A stretch of 64,000 nt of DNA. Origin: Saccharomonospora xinjiangensis XJ-54 (lineage in GTDB: Bacteria; Actinomycetota; Actinomycetes; Mycobacteriales; Pseudonocardiaceae). The translations under genes were made by a program, and so were the position numbers. The stretch spans positions 1,448,982-1,512,981 of the forward strand of contig NZ_JH636049.1 in the NCBI RefSeq assembly GCF_000258175.1. Direction: 5' to 3'. The notes below the pieces were generated by a model. It was given only the letters and a program-made list of their open reading frames with translations, searched no databases and was not told where the DNA came from. Below, in pieces: positions 32,929 through 41,262 of this stretch (positions are counted from its first letter, which is position 1; every line of letters begins with the position of its first letter).

Positions 32929-33741
32929 TCACGGCTGCCCGGCGCGGAGGGTCCACGGGTCGGTACACCGCGTTGACACCCGCACCTCGATGTCGCCGAC
33001 CTGCCTGATCACCTCAGCGGCCTGCTCGCACCACGGCCACTCGCTGGCCCAGTGGGTGAGGCCGACGAGGGCGGGACCACCCCGTTCGAGATGTTCACCG
33101 GCGGGGTGGTGACGCAGGTCGGCCGTGACGTAGACGTCCACGCCCGCCGCCGTGGCCTCGGCGAGATAGCTGTCCCCCGCACCGCCGGACACCGCCACCG
33201 TCCGCACGAGCCGATCCGGATCTCCCGCGCCGAGCACGCCCGGCCGCGTCGCGGGCAGCGCCGCGCCGACGCGACGCACGAACTCCGCGAACGGCACCGC
33301 CTCGGGCAATTCCCCGATCCTCCCGATACCCGTCAAACCCGGTCCCTCGGCGTGCGGCGCGAGTGGCCGGAGCACCCGCACCCCGATGCGCTCGGCGAGC
33401 GCGTCCGAGACTCCCGGCACCGCGGAATCGGCGTTGGTGTGGGCGCAGAACAGGGCAGCGTGTGCCCGCACGAGGCGATGCACGAGCCTGCCCTTGGCCG
33501 TGTCGGTGCCCACGCCGTGGACGCCGCGCAGCAACAGCGGATGGTGTGCCACCACGAGCTGGGCACCCCACTCCAGTGCCTCGTCCACCGTGGCCGTCAC
33601 CGGATCGACGCACACCAGCACCCGCTCGACCCCGTCGGCGGGGTCTCCGCACACCAGGCCAACGGCGTCCCACGACTCGGCGAGGTCACGCGGGTAGGCC
33701 GCGTCGAGAGCGGCGATCACATCGGACACTGTCGAAGCCAT
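32929..33741 (-). CDS. NIF3-like dinuclear metal-centre protein (Rv2230c type)
   Basis: 270 residues from ATG 33741. Metal ligands of the NIF3 family are visible: VVAHHPLLLRG (two His, residues ~66), HTNADSA (His/Asp) and the C-terminal THWASEWPWCEQ (His and Glu). AWD-type SWDAVGLVCGDP at the N-terminus and VAVSGGAGDSYLAEATAAGVDVYVTADLRHHPAGEH are also characteristic. The bacterial short form lacks the PII-like insertion seen in longer homologues. Hexameric toroid in characterised members; molecular role unsettled. In mycobacteria it follows the zinc-ribbon and RNase H genes; here an IclR/MHS/MarR block separates them. Confidence 0.9.
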   Translation of the reverse strand: MASTVSDVIAALDAAYPRDLAESWDAVGLVCGDPADGVERVLVCVDPVTATVDEALEWGAQLVVAHHPLLLRGVHGVGTDTAKGRLVHRLVRAHAALFCAHTNADSAVPGVSDALAERIGVRVLRPLAPHAEGPGLTGIGRIGELPEAVPFAEFVRRVGAALPATRPGVLGAGDPDRLVRTVAVSGGAGDSYLAEATAAGVDVYVTADLRHHPAGEHLERGGPALVGLTHWASEWPWCEQAAEVIRQVGDIEVRVSTRCTDPWTLRAGQP

Positions 33742-33763
33742 GCCGTGATCCTCCCAAACGCGC

Positions 33764-34363
33764 TCAGCACCGTGCTCCGCGTGCCCTCGACATCGTGTAG
33801 AGGTGGTGAACAAGCGTGATCAGCACCTGCTTGGCCGAATCGCGCTCACGCGCGTCGCAGTCAACCACCGGCACCGTGTCACCGACGGACAGTGCCTCGC
33901 GCAGCTCGTCGAGACCGTGTGCTGTGCCGGGGAAGTTGTTGCGGGCCACGACGAACGGCATGCCGAACTGCTCAAGCCGGTCGATGGCGTACCAGGAGTC
34001 CTCGATCCGCCTCGTGTCCACCAGCACGACGGCACCCAGCGTTCCCGCGAAGAGGCGATCCCACAGGAACCAGAACCGCCGCTGCCCCGGCGCGCCGAAC
34101 AGGTACAGCACCAGCTCGTCGGTCAGCGAGACCCGGCCGAAGTCGAACGCCACCGTCGTGCGCAGCTTCCCCGCCACCCCCGCGGTGCTGTCAACGCCCC
34201 TACCTGCCTCGGTCATAGTCTCCTCTGTGGACAGCGGCCTTATCTCGCTGACCGAGCGCACCAGAGTGGTCTTCCCCGCACCGAAACCGCCGACGATGAC
34301 GATCTTCGTGCCGTCCTTCACCGTGCTGCGCAGAGGTGTGCGGGTGGAGCGCGTGCCGAACAC
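33764..34363 (-). CDS. cvnD: Conservon GTPase-like protein CvnD
   Basis: 199 residues. A small GTPase-like fold: P-loop VGGFGAGKTTLV at residues ~20-31, a G2-like Thr region (LSTEETMTEAGRGVDSTAG), VAFDFGRVSLTDELVLYLFGAPGQRRFWFLWD (DxxG replaced by GAPGQ), AVVLVDTRRIEDSW and VARNNFPG in place of NKxD. This is the ATP/GTP-binding CvnD (MglA-like) of the actinobacterial conservons. The GTG at 34363 is chosen since it lies within the tail of cvnC (9-nt overlap) and gives the usual short N-terminus. It is the last gene of the cvnA-B-C-D operon. Confidence 0.9.
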   Translation of the reverse strand: MFGTRSTRTPLRSTVKDGTKIVIVGGFGAGKTTLVRSVSEIRPLSTEETMTEAGRGVDSTAGVAGKLRTTVAFDFGRVSLTDELVLYLFGAPGQRRFWFLWDRLFAGTLGAVVLVDTRRIEDSWYAIDRLEQFGMPFVVARNNFPGTAHGLDELREALSVGDTVPVVDCDARERDSAKQVLITLVHHLYTMSRARGARC

Positions 34364-34370
34364 GGCTCGC

Positions 34371-34733
34371 TCAGAGGTTGCGAAGTCCGACAAGGACCTT
34401 CTCCAGGAACGCGGGATCGGGAAGCTGATCGGCGGCACGCGGCGCGGAGGGGTGGCGGACCGTGACCGCGCCCGTTGCCACGAGGTCGGCGACGAGGATC
34501 TTGACGACGCTGACGGGCAGGCCCAGCTCGGCCGCCACCTCGACCACGGCCGTGGGATCGGCACACAGCGACAGGATGCGGGTGTACTCGGACTGCATGC
34601 CGGGCTCCGGCTCGCGCTCGCTCACGACCAGCGTGACGAGGTCCATGCCGGCCGCCTCTCCCCTGCTCCGCCCGCTGGTGATCGTGTAGAGCCGGTCGGG
34701 CCGGTCGTGGGCGGTGTCGATGCCGGTGGTCAT
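34371..34733 (-). CDS. cvnC: Conservon protein CvnC (DUF742)
   Basis: 120 residues. DUF742 pattern: a short N-terminus, then RLYTITSGRSRG, LVTLVVSE, MQSEYTRILSLCADPTAVVEVAAELGLPVSVVKILVADLVATGAVTVR, which is a winged-helix-like region, and DPAFLEKVLVGLRNL. CvnC proteins are thought to connect the CvnA sensor with the CvnD GTPase. The start overlaps the cvnB stop by 4 nt (ATGA) and its stop region overlaps the cvnD start. Confidence 0.92.
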   Translation of the reverse strand: MTTGIDTAHDRPDRLYTITSGRSRGEAAGMDLVTLVVSEREPEPGMQSEYTRILSLCADPTAVVEVAAELGLPVSVVKILVADLVATGAVTVRHPSAPRAADQLPDPAFLEKVLVGLRNL

Positions 34734-35149
34734 GCCGGCTGACCGCTGCGCCTGCGGTGCCGGGGCGGAGCGGTGAGGAACGCCCCGATCTGCTCCACCA
34801 GCTCGTTCATCTTGTGCCCCACGAGCCCGACGTCCGCGTTCTCCCTCGCCACCACAGCGAGGTGGGCGCCCTCCCCTGCCTCCACCACGAAGAGCAGACC
34901 GCCGTGGAACTCGGTCATGGACTGCCGCACACCTCCCGAGCCGTCGCCGAACTCGGCGGAAGCACTCTGCGCCAGCGCCTGCACCCCGGCCGCGATCGCG
35001 GCGAGCTGGTCAGCCTTGTCGATCCCGAGATTGCGTGTGTGGCAGAGCTTCAACCCATCGCGCGAGAGCACCAGTGCGTGGCGTGCTCCCGGGGTCTGCT
35101 CCAGCAGGCTCTGCAGGAACCATTCGAGACTCTGATCTGTGGTGCTCAT
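34730..35149 (-). CDS. cvnB: Conservon roadblock/LC7 protein CvnB
   Basis: 139 residues of the roadblock/LC7 fold, a regulator of small GTPases (GAP- or scaffold-like, as MglB for MglA). Visible are LEWFLQSLLEQTPGARHALVLSRDGLKL, DQLAAIAAGVQALAQSASAEFGDG, QSMTEFHGGLLFVVEAGEGAHLAVVA and VGLVGHKMNELVEQIGAFL. The tail PPRHRRRSGQPA is basic. It lies 12 nt after cvnA and overlaps cvnC. Confidence 0.92.
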   Translation of the reverse strand: MSTTDQSLEWFLQSLLEQTPGARHALVLSRDGLKLCHTRNLGIDKADQLAAIAAGVQALAQSASAEFGDGSGGVRQSMTEFHGGLLFVVEAGEGAHLAVVARENADVGLVGHKMNELVEQIGAFLTAPPRHRRRSGQPA

Positions 35150-35161
35150 GGTCGAGTTCCC

Positions 35162-36661
35162 TCAGTCGGCTGTGGTCGGTGGGGTGTTCGGTCGCACGGC
35201 GCTGCGGAAGGCACTGAACCGGGCGCCCGCATCGGCACGCGGCTTGACCTCCACCCGCTGCCTCGCCCTCGGAGGCGGCGACGTGACGAGCGTCTGCCCA
35301 CGGCGGCGCTTGGGCAGGCGGGCCGCCTGGGATGCCGACTGGGCGTCGGCGACGGGACGGCGACGCACCGTCGGCTCGTCCTCGGGGCACGGCTTTGTGA
35401 TCAGGGTCGCCGGGATGCGCAGCACCACGCTGACCCCGCCGCGCGGAGACCGGCGGAACCGGACCCGCAACTGGTGCTTGCGCGCGAGCCGCCCGACGAC
35501 CGCGAGGCCGAGCCGGGTTCCCGAGAGCGCGGCGAGATCGAGGGGCTCCGTGGTGGACACGGCCAACTCGGCGCGTTCGAGGGCGTGCGGCTTCATGCCG
35601 ATCCCGGCGTCCTCCACGATCACGACAACGCCCGACGAGAGCTGTTCGACGTACACGTGCACGTCCTCAGACGGCTTGGAGAACTTCGTGGCGTTGTCCA
35701 TCAGCTCGGCCAGCACGTGCATCACATCCTCAGCCGCGTAGCCGACGACGGCGGCCGTGCAGGCGGAATGCAGCCGGACTCGCTGGTAGGCGCTGATCCT
35801 TCCCATAGCACCGCGCAGGATGCTCTCCATGATGATCGGCCTCGTCCACCGCCGTCCCGTCCTGGCACCGGTGAGCACCGCGATACTGTCGGCCAGCCTG
35901 CCTGCCTGGGACGTGCAGTGATCGAGTTTGAGCAGGTCGCCCAGCACGTCCTCGTCGTGCCGGTACTCCATCTCGCGGAGATCGGCCAGCATGCCGATGG
36001 CGATGGCCTGCACCCGGCCCGCCGCATTGGCGCACGCGGCCATGGCAGCTTCCCGCTGCCGCTCGCTCACGTCCAGCTCTTTCGTGAAGACGTGCACGAT
36101 ACGCTCGTAGAATTCATTCGAATGATTCGACAATTCAGCCTTTACGGTGTCGATCGACGCGCCTTCTCGTAATCGGCGTGCGGCGAGTGGAAGGGTTTCG
36201 TCAGCCAGTAGGGTGAGTTCGGTTTCCCGCTTTTCGGCGCGCTGCTGCACATCCTGTAGTTCCGCGCAGTGCACGGCCGCCACGAACGTCGCCGCGCACA
36301 GCAACGCCAGCGCGACACCACCCACGAGGAGGATCGGAAGCCGTTGTGACGAGGGCGTTTCGGCGCAGGCCCACACCCAGAGACAGCCCGTGATGACGAC
36401 CGATGCGGCCAGCGCGAGCAAGGCCCTGCCGTTCGGCGAATCCGGTGTGAGCGCACGGAGTGCATGCGACGGGGAAATGGGAGCCCCCCAGTGTGCTAGG
36501 TGTGCTTGACATTCTCTGAACGAAGCCGGCAGCGGAAGTTCCGATTTCCCGAATGCCGACGAGACCGGCAGCTTAGTCGAGCCGTTCCGCACCTGCCACC
36601 GGACCGACTCGCGCAGGGACCCGATTTCCCCCGAACCGATTGCCGAAGCGCCTTTCCCCAC
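35162..36661 (-). CDS. cvnA: Conservon sensor histidine-kinase-like protein CvnA
   Basis: About 500 residues. Two close membrane segments (ALLALAASVVITGCLWVWA and PILLVGGVALALLCAATFVAAV) are followed by a coiled coil (ELQDVQQRAEKRETEL). A dimerisation-like helical region comes next, then a GHKL ATPase domain with MDNATKFS (N box) and EDAGIGMKP (G1). No phospho-acceptor H box is seen, as usual for CvnA. The C-terminus is Arg-rich. The start is uncertain: GTG 36661 has GGGAGG 8 nt upstream but leaves only 37 nt to the divergent PTP gene; GTG 36592 is an alternative. A patch at 36080-36200 has rarer AT-rich codons (NHSNEF). Confidence 0.82.
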   Translation of the reverse strand: MGKGASAIGSGEIGSLRESVRWQVRNGSTKLPVSSAFGKSELPLPASFRECQAHLAHWGAPISPSHALRALTPDSPNGRALLALAASVVITGCLWVWACAETPSSQRLPILLVGGVALALLCAATFVAAVHCAELQDVQQRAEKRETELTLLADETLPLAARRLREGASIDTVKAELSNHSNEFYERIVHVFTKELDVSERQREAAMAACANAAGRVQAIAIGMLADLREMEYRHDEDVLGDLLKLDHCTSQAGRLADSIAVLTGARTGRRWTRPIIMESILRGAMGRISAYQRVRLHSACTAAVVGYAAEDVMHVLAELMDNATKFSKPSEDVHVYVEQLSSGVVVIVEDAGIGMKPHALERAELAVSTTEPLDLAALSGTRLGLAVVGRLARKHQLRVRFRRSPRGGVSVVLRIPATLITKPCPEDEPTVRRRPVADAQSASQAARLPKRRRGQTLVTSPPPRARQRVEVKPRADAGARFSAFRSAVRPNTPPTTAD

Positions 36662-36698
36662 CGGCACCGCCTCCCATGGCGCGGGGGACACTGGGTGT

Positions 36699-37199
36699 AT
36701 GGCCGACCGCACCCGCCACTCCCGCCAAGGAGCGAACTCGCCGACCAGCATCGTCTTCGTGTGCACCGGCAACATCTGCCGCTCACCGATGGCCGAGATC
36801 GTGTTCCGCCACCGCCTCACCGAGCACGGGCTCTCCGAGACTGTGATCGTCCGCAGCGCAGGCATCGGCGACTGGCACGTCGGTGAACCGGCCGATCCCC
36901 GGGCCAGGGCCATCCTGAGGGCTGGCGGCTACCCCGTGCGGCATGTCGCTGCCCAGATCGGTCCCGGCCACCTGACCGCCGACCTGCTGCTCGCCGCCGA
37001 CCAGGGACACCTGAACCACCTGCGGCCCCTCGTCGGCGACCCGGCCAGGCTGCGCCTGCTGCGCAGCTTCGATCCCACCGCGCCCGACGGCGCCGAGGTA
37101 CCCGACCCGTACTACGGGGGCGACGACGGCTTCGCCGAGGTCCTCGCCATGATCGAGAGGGCGGTGGACGGGCTGCTCGGCTGGGTGCGTGACCGGTGA
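36699..37199 (+). CDS. Low-molecular-weight protein-tyrosine phosphatase (PtpA-like)
   Basis: 166 residues. The P-loop VCTGNICRSPMAE (CX5R, Cys near residue 22) and the general-acid loop DPYYGGDDGFAEV near 130 are intact, so the enzyme should be active on phosphotyrosine. The N-terminus has about 15 extra polar residues. In M. tuberculosis PtpA lies in the corresponding NIF3-SURF1 interval. Stop overlaps the next gene's GTG start (GTGA). It is divergent from the conservon operon with little space, so promoters probably overlap. Confidence 0.92.
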   Translation: MADRTRHSRQGANSPTSIVFVCTGNICRSPMAEIVFRHRLTEHGLSETVIVRSAGIGDWHVGEPADPRARAILRAGGYPVRHVAAQIGPGHLTADLLLAADQGHLNHLRPLVGDPARLRLLRSFDPTAPDGAEVPDPYYGGDDGFAEVLAMIERAVDGLLGWVRDR

Positions 37200-38077
37200 G
37201 CGACCACGAGGTCCTGCGGGCCGCGCAGCGGCACACCGGGGTGCGGGCCGCTCACGAGCGGCCGCTCTCAGGAGAGGCCACCGTGGTCACCCTGCGGGAC
37301 GGCCGCGAGGTCGTCGTCAAGCACGGGCCGGGCCCCGGCGCTGCTGTGGCGGAGGCCTCGGGACTGCGGTGGCTGGCAGAGCACGGTGATGTGCCGATCC
37401 CCGAGGTCCACGGCGCCGACGACGACTGGCTGGTGATCGACTACATTCCGCGGGGACGGCCCACCGTGGAGGCTGCGGAGACATTCGGGCGCGGGCTGGC
37501 GGCCCTGCACCTGCGGCAGGCCCCCGCATTCGGCTCCGCCCCGCCCGGGGGCCGCACCGACGCCTGGATCGGGCACGCCCGCATGCGCAACGAACCACAC
37601 GACGACTGGCCCTCCTTCTACGCCCGCTGCCGGGTGGAGCCGTACGTGCGCCAGGCAGTGGATCGTGGGCTGTTCTCAGCCGGTGAGGCCGCCGTGTTCG
37701 ATGAGGTGTGCGGCAGGCTTCCCGCACTGGCCGGAGCGGGCGAACCGCCGTCCCGGCTGCACGGCGACGCCTGGAGCGGCAATGTCCACTGGGGTGCGGA
37801 CGACCGCGTGTGGCTGCTCGATCCCGCCGCGCACGGTGGACATCGGGAGACCGACCTCGCCATGCTCCGCCTCTTCGGGACGCCGCTGCTCGACCACGTG
37901 CTCGGCGCGTACCGGGAGGCCGCCGAGGACCTCGGCCGTCCCCTCGCCCCCTGCGACGAACAGAGGGTGCCCCTGCACCAGCTCTTCCCGCTCCTCGTGC
38001 ACACCGTCCTGTTCGGCGGCGGTTACGCGAGCAAGGCGCGCAGCGCCGCCCACGCGGCGTTGCGGGCACCCGGTTAG
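37196..38077 (+). CDS. Fructosamine-kinase-like phosphotransferase
   Basis: 293 residues from GTG 37196 overlapping the PTP stop. It is an aminoglycoside-phosphotransferase fold: Lys in EVVVKHGPGPG (ATP binding), the hinge WLVIDYIPRGRP, catalytic loop SRLHGDAWSGNVHW (HGDxWxGN, typical of fructosamine/ketosamine kinases) and LLDPAAHGGHRETDLAMLRLFG for Mg binding. Members phosphorylate glycated proteins or ketosamines, aiding deglycation. Coupling to a low-Mr PTP is a known arrangement: in many bacteria the two genes are neighbours and low-Mr phosphatases can act on ketosamine metabolites. Confidence 0.88.
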   Translation: MSDHEVLRAAQRHTGVRAAHERPLSGEATVVTLRDGREVVVKHGPGPGAAVAEASGLRWLAEHGDVPIPEVHGADDDWLVIDYIPRGRPTVEAAETFGRGLAALHLRQAPAFGSAPPGGRTDAWIGHARMRNEPHDDWPSFYARCRVEPYVRQAVDRGLFSAGEAAVFDEVCGRLPALAGAGEPPSRLHGDAWSGNVHWGADDRVWLLDPAAHGGHRETDLAMLRLFGTPLLDHVLGAYREAAEDLGRPLAPCDEQRVPLHQLFPLLVHTVLFGGGYASKARSAAHAALRAPG

Positions 38078-38141
38078 CGAGGGTCGCCCTCGCCCTACCC
38101 GCGTACCCCTGTCGGAACAGCGGTCCGCCGGTCCGCATACC

Positions 38142-39044
38142 GTGGTGGACGTGCGCTGGAAATTGCTGCTCCAGCCGGGTTGGCTGGCGCTCACGCTCGT
38201 CGTGTTCGGGTTCGCCGTGACCTGCTACACGGTGCTCGCGCCGTGGCAGTTCGACCGTCACGCCGAGCGCCAGGCGCAGAACGACGCCGTCTCGACGTCG
38301 TTCGGGCAACAGCCACGCCCGCTGGACGAGGTACTGCCGGAAGGGCAGCGGCCGGGGCGGGGAACCGAGTGGCGCAGGGTGCTGGTCGAGGGCACCTACC
38401 TGCCCGAGCACGAGGTCATCGCCAGGCTGAGGACCGTGCAGGGCGAACCGGCTTTCGAGGTGCTGACGCCACTGCTGACGTCCTCGGGAAGGGTGGTTCT
38501 GGTCGATCGGGGCTACGTTCGGCCCGTGGACGGTGATGTGCCGCCGTTTGCCGCGCCACCCGGCGGCACGGTCGTCGTCGAGGCCAGGATTCGCGGCGAC
38601 GAGATCGACCCGCAGGGCCGGGCCGCGTTCGCCGACGCCTCCACCCAGGGCAGGCTGCACGCCTACGCCGTCAATTCCCGCACCGTCGCCGACGCGACCG
38701 GCCTCGACATCTCGGCGGGCTACGTGCAGCTCACCGAGGGGCAGCCGGGAGTTCTCGGTGCACTGCCGCTGCCCGTGCTCGAAGCGGGCCCCTACTTCTC
38801 CTACGCGCTCCAGTGGATCGCGTTCGGCACGATGGTGATCCTCGGGTGGGGCTACTTCACCGTCAGGGAGCTGAAGCCAGGAGGGGCGCTGTCCGGGGAC
38901 GGCCAGGGTGGCGCTCGTCGCAAGTCGGTGGCCGAACTGCTGGCCGAGGACGAGAACGGAACCAGTGACAAGGACGACGAGCGGGATCCGGAGAGCACTG
39001 TCGGCACCGGTGGACACTCCGGCACCGACGTCTCGCGGCGCTAA
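38142..39044 (+). CDS. SURF1-family protein (cytochrome oxidase assembly)
   Basis: About 300 residues. Two membrane segments frame the protein: GWLALTLVVFGFAVTCYTVLAPWQF (~10-35) and YALQWIAFGTMVILGWGYF (~225-245), with the exported SURF1 domain between. Signatures are LAPWQFDRHAER, WRRVLVEGTYLPEHEV, PAFEVLTPLL, VLVDRGYVRP and GPYFSYALQWIAFG. A polar cytoplasmic tail follows. SURF1 aids heme a insertion in aa3 oxidase. Start is one of GTG 38142, 38145 or 38151; none has a clear ribosome-binding site. Convergent with cobD; a similar SURF1-CobD pair is present in mycobacteria (Rv2235-Rv2236c). Confidence 0.9.
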   Translation: MVDVRWKLLLQPGWLALTLVVFGFAVTCYTVLAPWQFDRHAERQAQNDAVSTSFGQQPRPLDEVLPEGQRPGRGTEWRRVLVEGTYLPEHEVIARLRTVQGEPAFEVLTPLLTSSGRVVLVDRGYVRPVDGDVPPFAAPPGGTVVVEARIRGDEIDPQGRAAFADASTQGRLHAYAVNSRTVADATGLDISAGYVQLTEGQPGVLGALPLPVLEAGPYFSYALQWIAFGTMVILGWGYFTVRELKPGGALSGDGQGGARRKSVAELLAEDENGTSDKDDERDPESTVGTGGHSGTDVSRR

Positions 39045-39203
39045 CCCGGAGGAAGCGCACGAGCCCGTGGGGGCAGTGCTGGCCATGGTGCCTGCACTCC
39101 GCGCCCGCGCATCTGATCGGCGTAACACGAGCACCGGGCGGTGACCCCCTGCGGCTTTGATCGCGCGAGCGGAAGACCGGCACCGACCGGGGTGCCGCCC
39201 GCT

Positions 39204-40154
39204 TCAGCCCCGGCGCCCGCGACGCACGGCCGGCAGCAGGGCGGCGGCGGCCGAGGTGGCACCGGCGAGCCAGCCCACCACGCGGGACAGCTCGACCGCC
39301 CTGGTGACGTGGCCCGCGTCGGGATTGCGCCCCTCGCCGAGCACGGGCAGCTCCCGGACCCCGTCCGGGTACACCGTGCGCCCGCCGAGCCGGATCTCCA
39401 GCGCGCCTGCGTAGGCGGCGACGACCCGGCCCGAGTTCGGGTCGGGGTGCAGCACCGTGTCCCTCCGCAAGGCCCGCCACGCGCCACCGGCCGACCCGCC
39501 GACGACCGGGGCTCCTGCCACGGTCAACGCGGCCGTCACGCGGGTGGGCAGCAGATTCATCGCCGTGTCGAGGCATGCGGCGGGAAGTCCGAACCGCCGA
39601 CTTCCCCCGCCTTCGGTGGCCACCCTGCCGACCACGCCTGCAGCGCGCGACGCGAGCAGACCGGGCATCCCCGCGAGCGCGCCCCACAGCAGGGGCGCGA
39701 CCACCGTGTGGGACGTGTTGTGCGCGACGGCCTCCACCGAGGCCCGCGCCAGCCCCACCGTGTCGAGATCCTGCGAGCGGCGTGAATCCCAGAGCGCCAG
39801 GGTCTGGCGGGTGGCGTTGCCGTCGCCCGTCTCCAACTGCCGGGCCAGCGCCGTGCCGTCGGTGGCGAGGCGGGCTCCCCCGAGCACCGCCCAGGTGCCC
39901 GCGGCGGTGGTGACAGCGCTCAGCAACGGGCGGCCTCGGGCAACGCGTTCGAGGGCGGTTCCCGCCAGCACAGCCGCGCCTGCCACCACGCCGACGTGCA
40001 CCGCACCGGCGAGCTGACCGTCCGACGGCAGCCGTCCACGCACTCCCCGTGCGACCTTCTCGATCGTGGCGTCAGCCCGCCCTCGCACCGACTCGCCGAC
40101 CATCGCGTCGGCCATGACGCCCAGCAGCAGTCCCACAGCCCGCGCCGCGCTCAC
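39204..40154 (-). CDS. CobD/CbiB-like membrane protein with eroded signature residues
   Basis: 316 residues. Overall alignment to CobD (adenosylcobinamide-phosphate synthase, inner membrane) is clear: RAVGLLLGVMADAMVGE at the start, VVAPLLWGALAGMPGLL, APVVGGSAGGAWRALRRD, HPDPNSGRVVAAYAGALEIRLGG. But residues that I expect in functional members are changed: the GDPxRxHP motif is GESVRGRAD, the VAENTxDA motif reads VAHNTSHT, and the NTLDxMxGY segment and following YxxFGWAAAxLDD are replaced (RAAGVVGRVATEGGG...FGLPAACLDTA). The frame is intact. So it may have lost cobinamide synthase activity or changed role. No other cob gene or cobalamin riboswitch is nearby. Confidence 0.75.
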   Translation of the reverse strand: MSAARAVGLLLGVMADAMVGESVRGRADATIEKVARGVRGRLPSDGQLAGAVHVGVVAGAAVLAGTALERVARGRPLLSAVTTAAGTWAVLGGARLATDGTALARQLETGDGNATRQTLALWDSRRSQDLDTVGLARASVEAVAHNTSHTVVAPLLWGALAGMPGLLASRAAGVVGRVATEGGGSRRFGLPAACLDTAMNLLPTRVTAALTVAGAPVVGGSAGGAWRALRRDTVLHPDPNSGRVVAAYAGALEIRLGGRTVYPDGVRELPVLGEGRNPDAGHVTRAVELSRVVGWLAGATSAAAALLPAVRRGRRG

Positions 40155-40212
40155 TAAGACCCCTACCCCCGTGTCTGTCCGAGTGCCGCGAGACTATCGC
40201 CTCGCTTCCCGC

Positions 40213-41262
40213 TCAGTTCCCTGCCTCCGCCCACGCGCGCAACATGACGTGTGCGATAGAAGTCCCCCCAGCGAGCCTGAGATCGGGGTCGTTCCGGGTG
40301 AGAGCGGCACGCACCCGTTCGCGAGACACCCACATGGCGTCCTCGATCTCACCCTCGGCCGGGGTCACCCGAGCCGCGACATCGGCACGAGCAGCGAACC
40401 CGATCATGATCGAGCGAGGGAACGGCCACGGCTGGCTTCCGAGATAGCGGATGTCACGGACCGCCACCCCGACCTCCTCCCTGATCTCCCGCTCGACGCA
40501 CAGCTCCAGCGACTCGCCTGCCTCGACGAAACCAGCGAGCACCGAGTAACGCTTCGCGGGCCACACCGGACTCCGGGCCAGCAGCACGTTCTCGCCGTTG
40601 ACACCGATGTCGTCATGCACGAGGCAGATCACGGCGGGGTCCGTCCTCGGGTACTCCTCGCGCCCGCATTCCTCGCACACGCTGGCCCAGCCGTACTGCC
40701 GAAGGCCGGTCGGCCCACCGCAGAGGGCGCAGTGCCGGGCACGGCGATGCCAGTTACGCAGCGCCACCGCCGTGGTGAGCAGCCCCGCGGCCGTGTCGCC
40801 GAGCACCATGCCGTGTGTCCGCAGGTCCACCCACACCTCGCCACGTGCGACGGGAACCTCTGTCGGCAGACCCCAGCCCAGGTCGAGCGGAAGGCTGCCG
40901 GCATCGGCACCAGGGTCCGCGAGCACGGCCCAGTAGTCGGTCTCCTGCCACTGCCCGAGGAAGACGGCCCCGTCGGGCAACTCCGGTGCGACGTCGGGCG
41001 CCGGTGTCGTGGACAGCGGCACATCGCGCGGGTCGGCACTCGTGATCAGCTCGTGGGGCACCGGGGAGCGGCCGTGGCTGTCCACCCTCACGACCCGCGC
41101 CGACGACCAGCCTGCCCGCATCCGTTCCGGGTCGGTGCGCAGCGCCTCCTGCCGGTCGGCTGTCGATCGTGACAACGCGGGTGGCGACGACAGCCGGAAC
41201 GGAACGGCGTCGTTCGCCGAGGCGCCGGAGTGCGCAGGGGTCATCGAGATCGCCGGGTTCAC
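40213..41262 (-). CDS. nudC: NAD+ diphosphatase / NADH pyrophosphatase
   Basis: 349 residues. The zinc ribbon CALCGGPTGLRQYGWASVCEECG (Cys pairs near 180 and 198) precedes YPRTDPAVICLV. The Nudix box GFVEAGESLELCVEREIREEVGV is complete near 255-277, with the NudC-specific downstream SQPWPFPRSIMIGF. It hydrolyses NAD(H) to NMN(H) and AMP and can remove NAD caps from RNA. A shorter start (ATG 41244) would remove only six residues. The last bases of the noncatalytic M16 gene overlap its start, so it is probably co-transcribed with the M16 pair. The Rv3199c orthologue also sits near the potassium channel and AdnAB genes. Confidence 0.93.
   Translation of the reverse strand: MNPAISMTPAHSGASANDAVPFRLSSPPALSRSTADRQEALRTDPERMRAGWSSARVVRVDSHGRSPVPHELITSADPRDVPLSTTPAPDVAPELPDGAVFLGQWQETDYWAVLADPGADAGSLPLDLGWGLPTEVPVARGEVWVDLRTHGMVLGDTAAGLLTTAVALRNWHRRARHCALCGGPTGLRQYGWASVCEECGREEYPRTDPAVICLVHDDIGVNGENVLLARSPVWPAKRYSVLAGFVEAGESLELCVEREIREEVGVAVRDIRYLGSQPWPFPRSIMIGFAARADVAARVTPAEGEIEDAMWVSRERVRAALTRNDPDLRLAGGTSIAHVMLRAWAEAGN

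Noticed and set aside
36114..36125. TCATTCGAATGA palindrome as an operator
   Set aside because: It lies inside the cvnA coding sequence far from any start; mentioned only as a codon-use oddity.
39204..40212. Cobalamin riboswitch upstream of the cobD-like gene
   Set aside because: Only 58 nt separate it from nudC on the same strand and no B12-box sequence is present.
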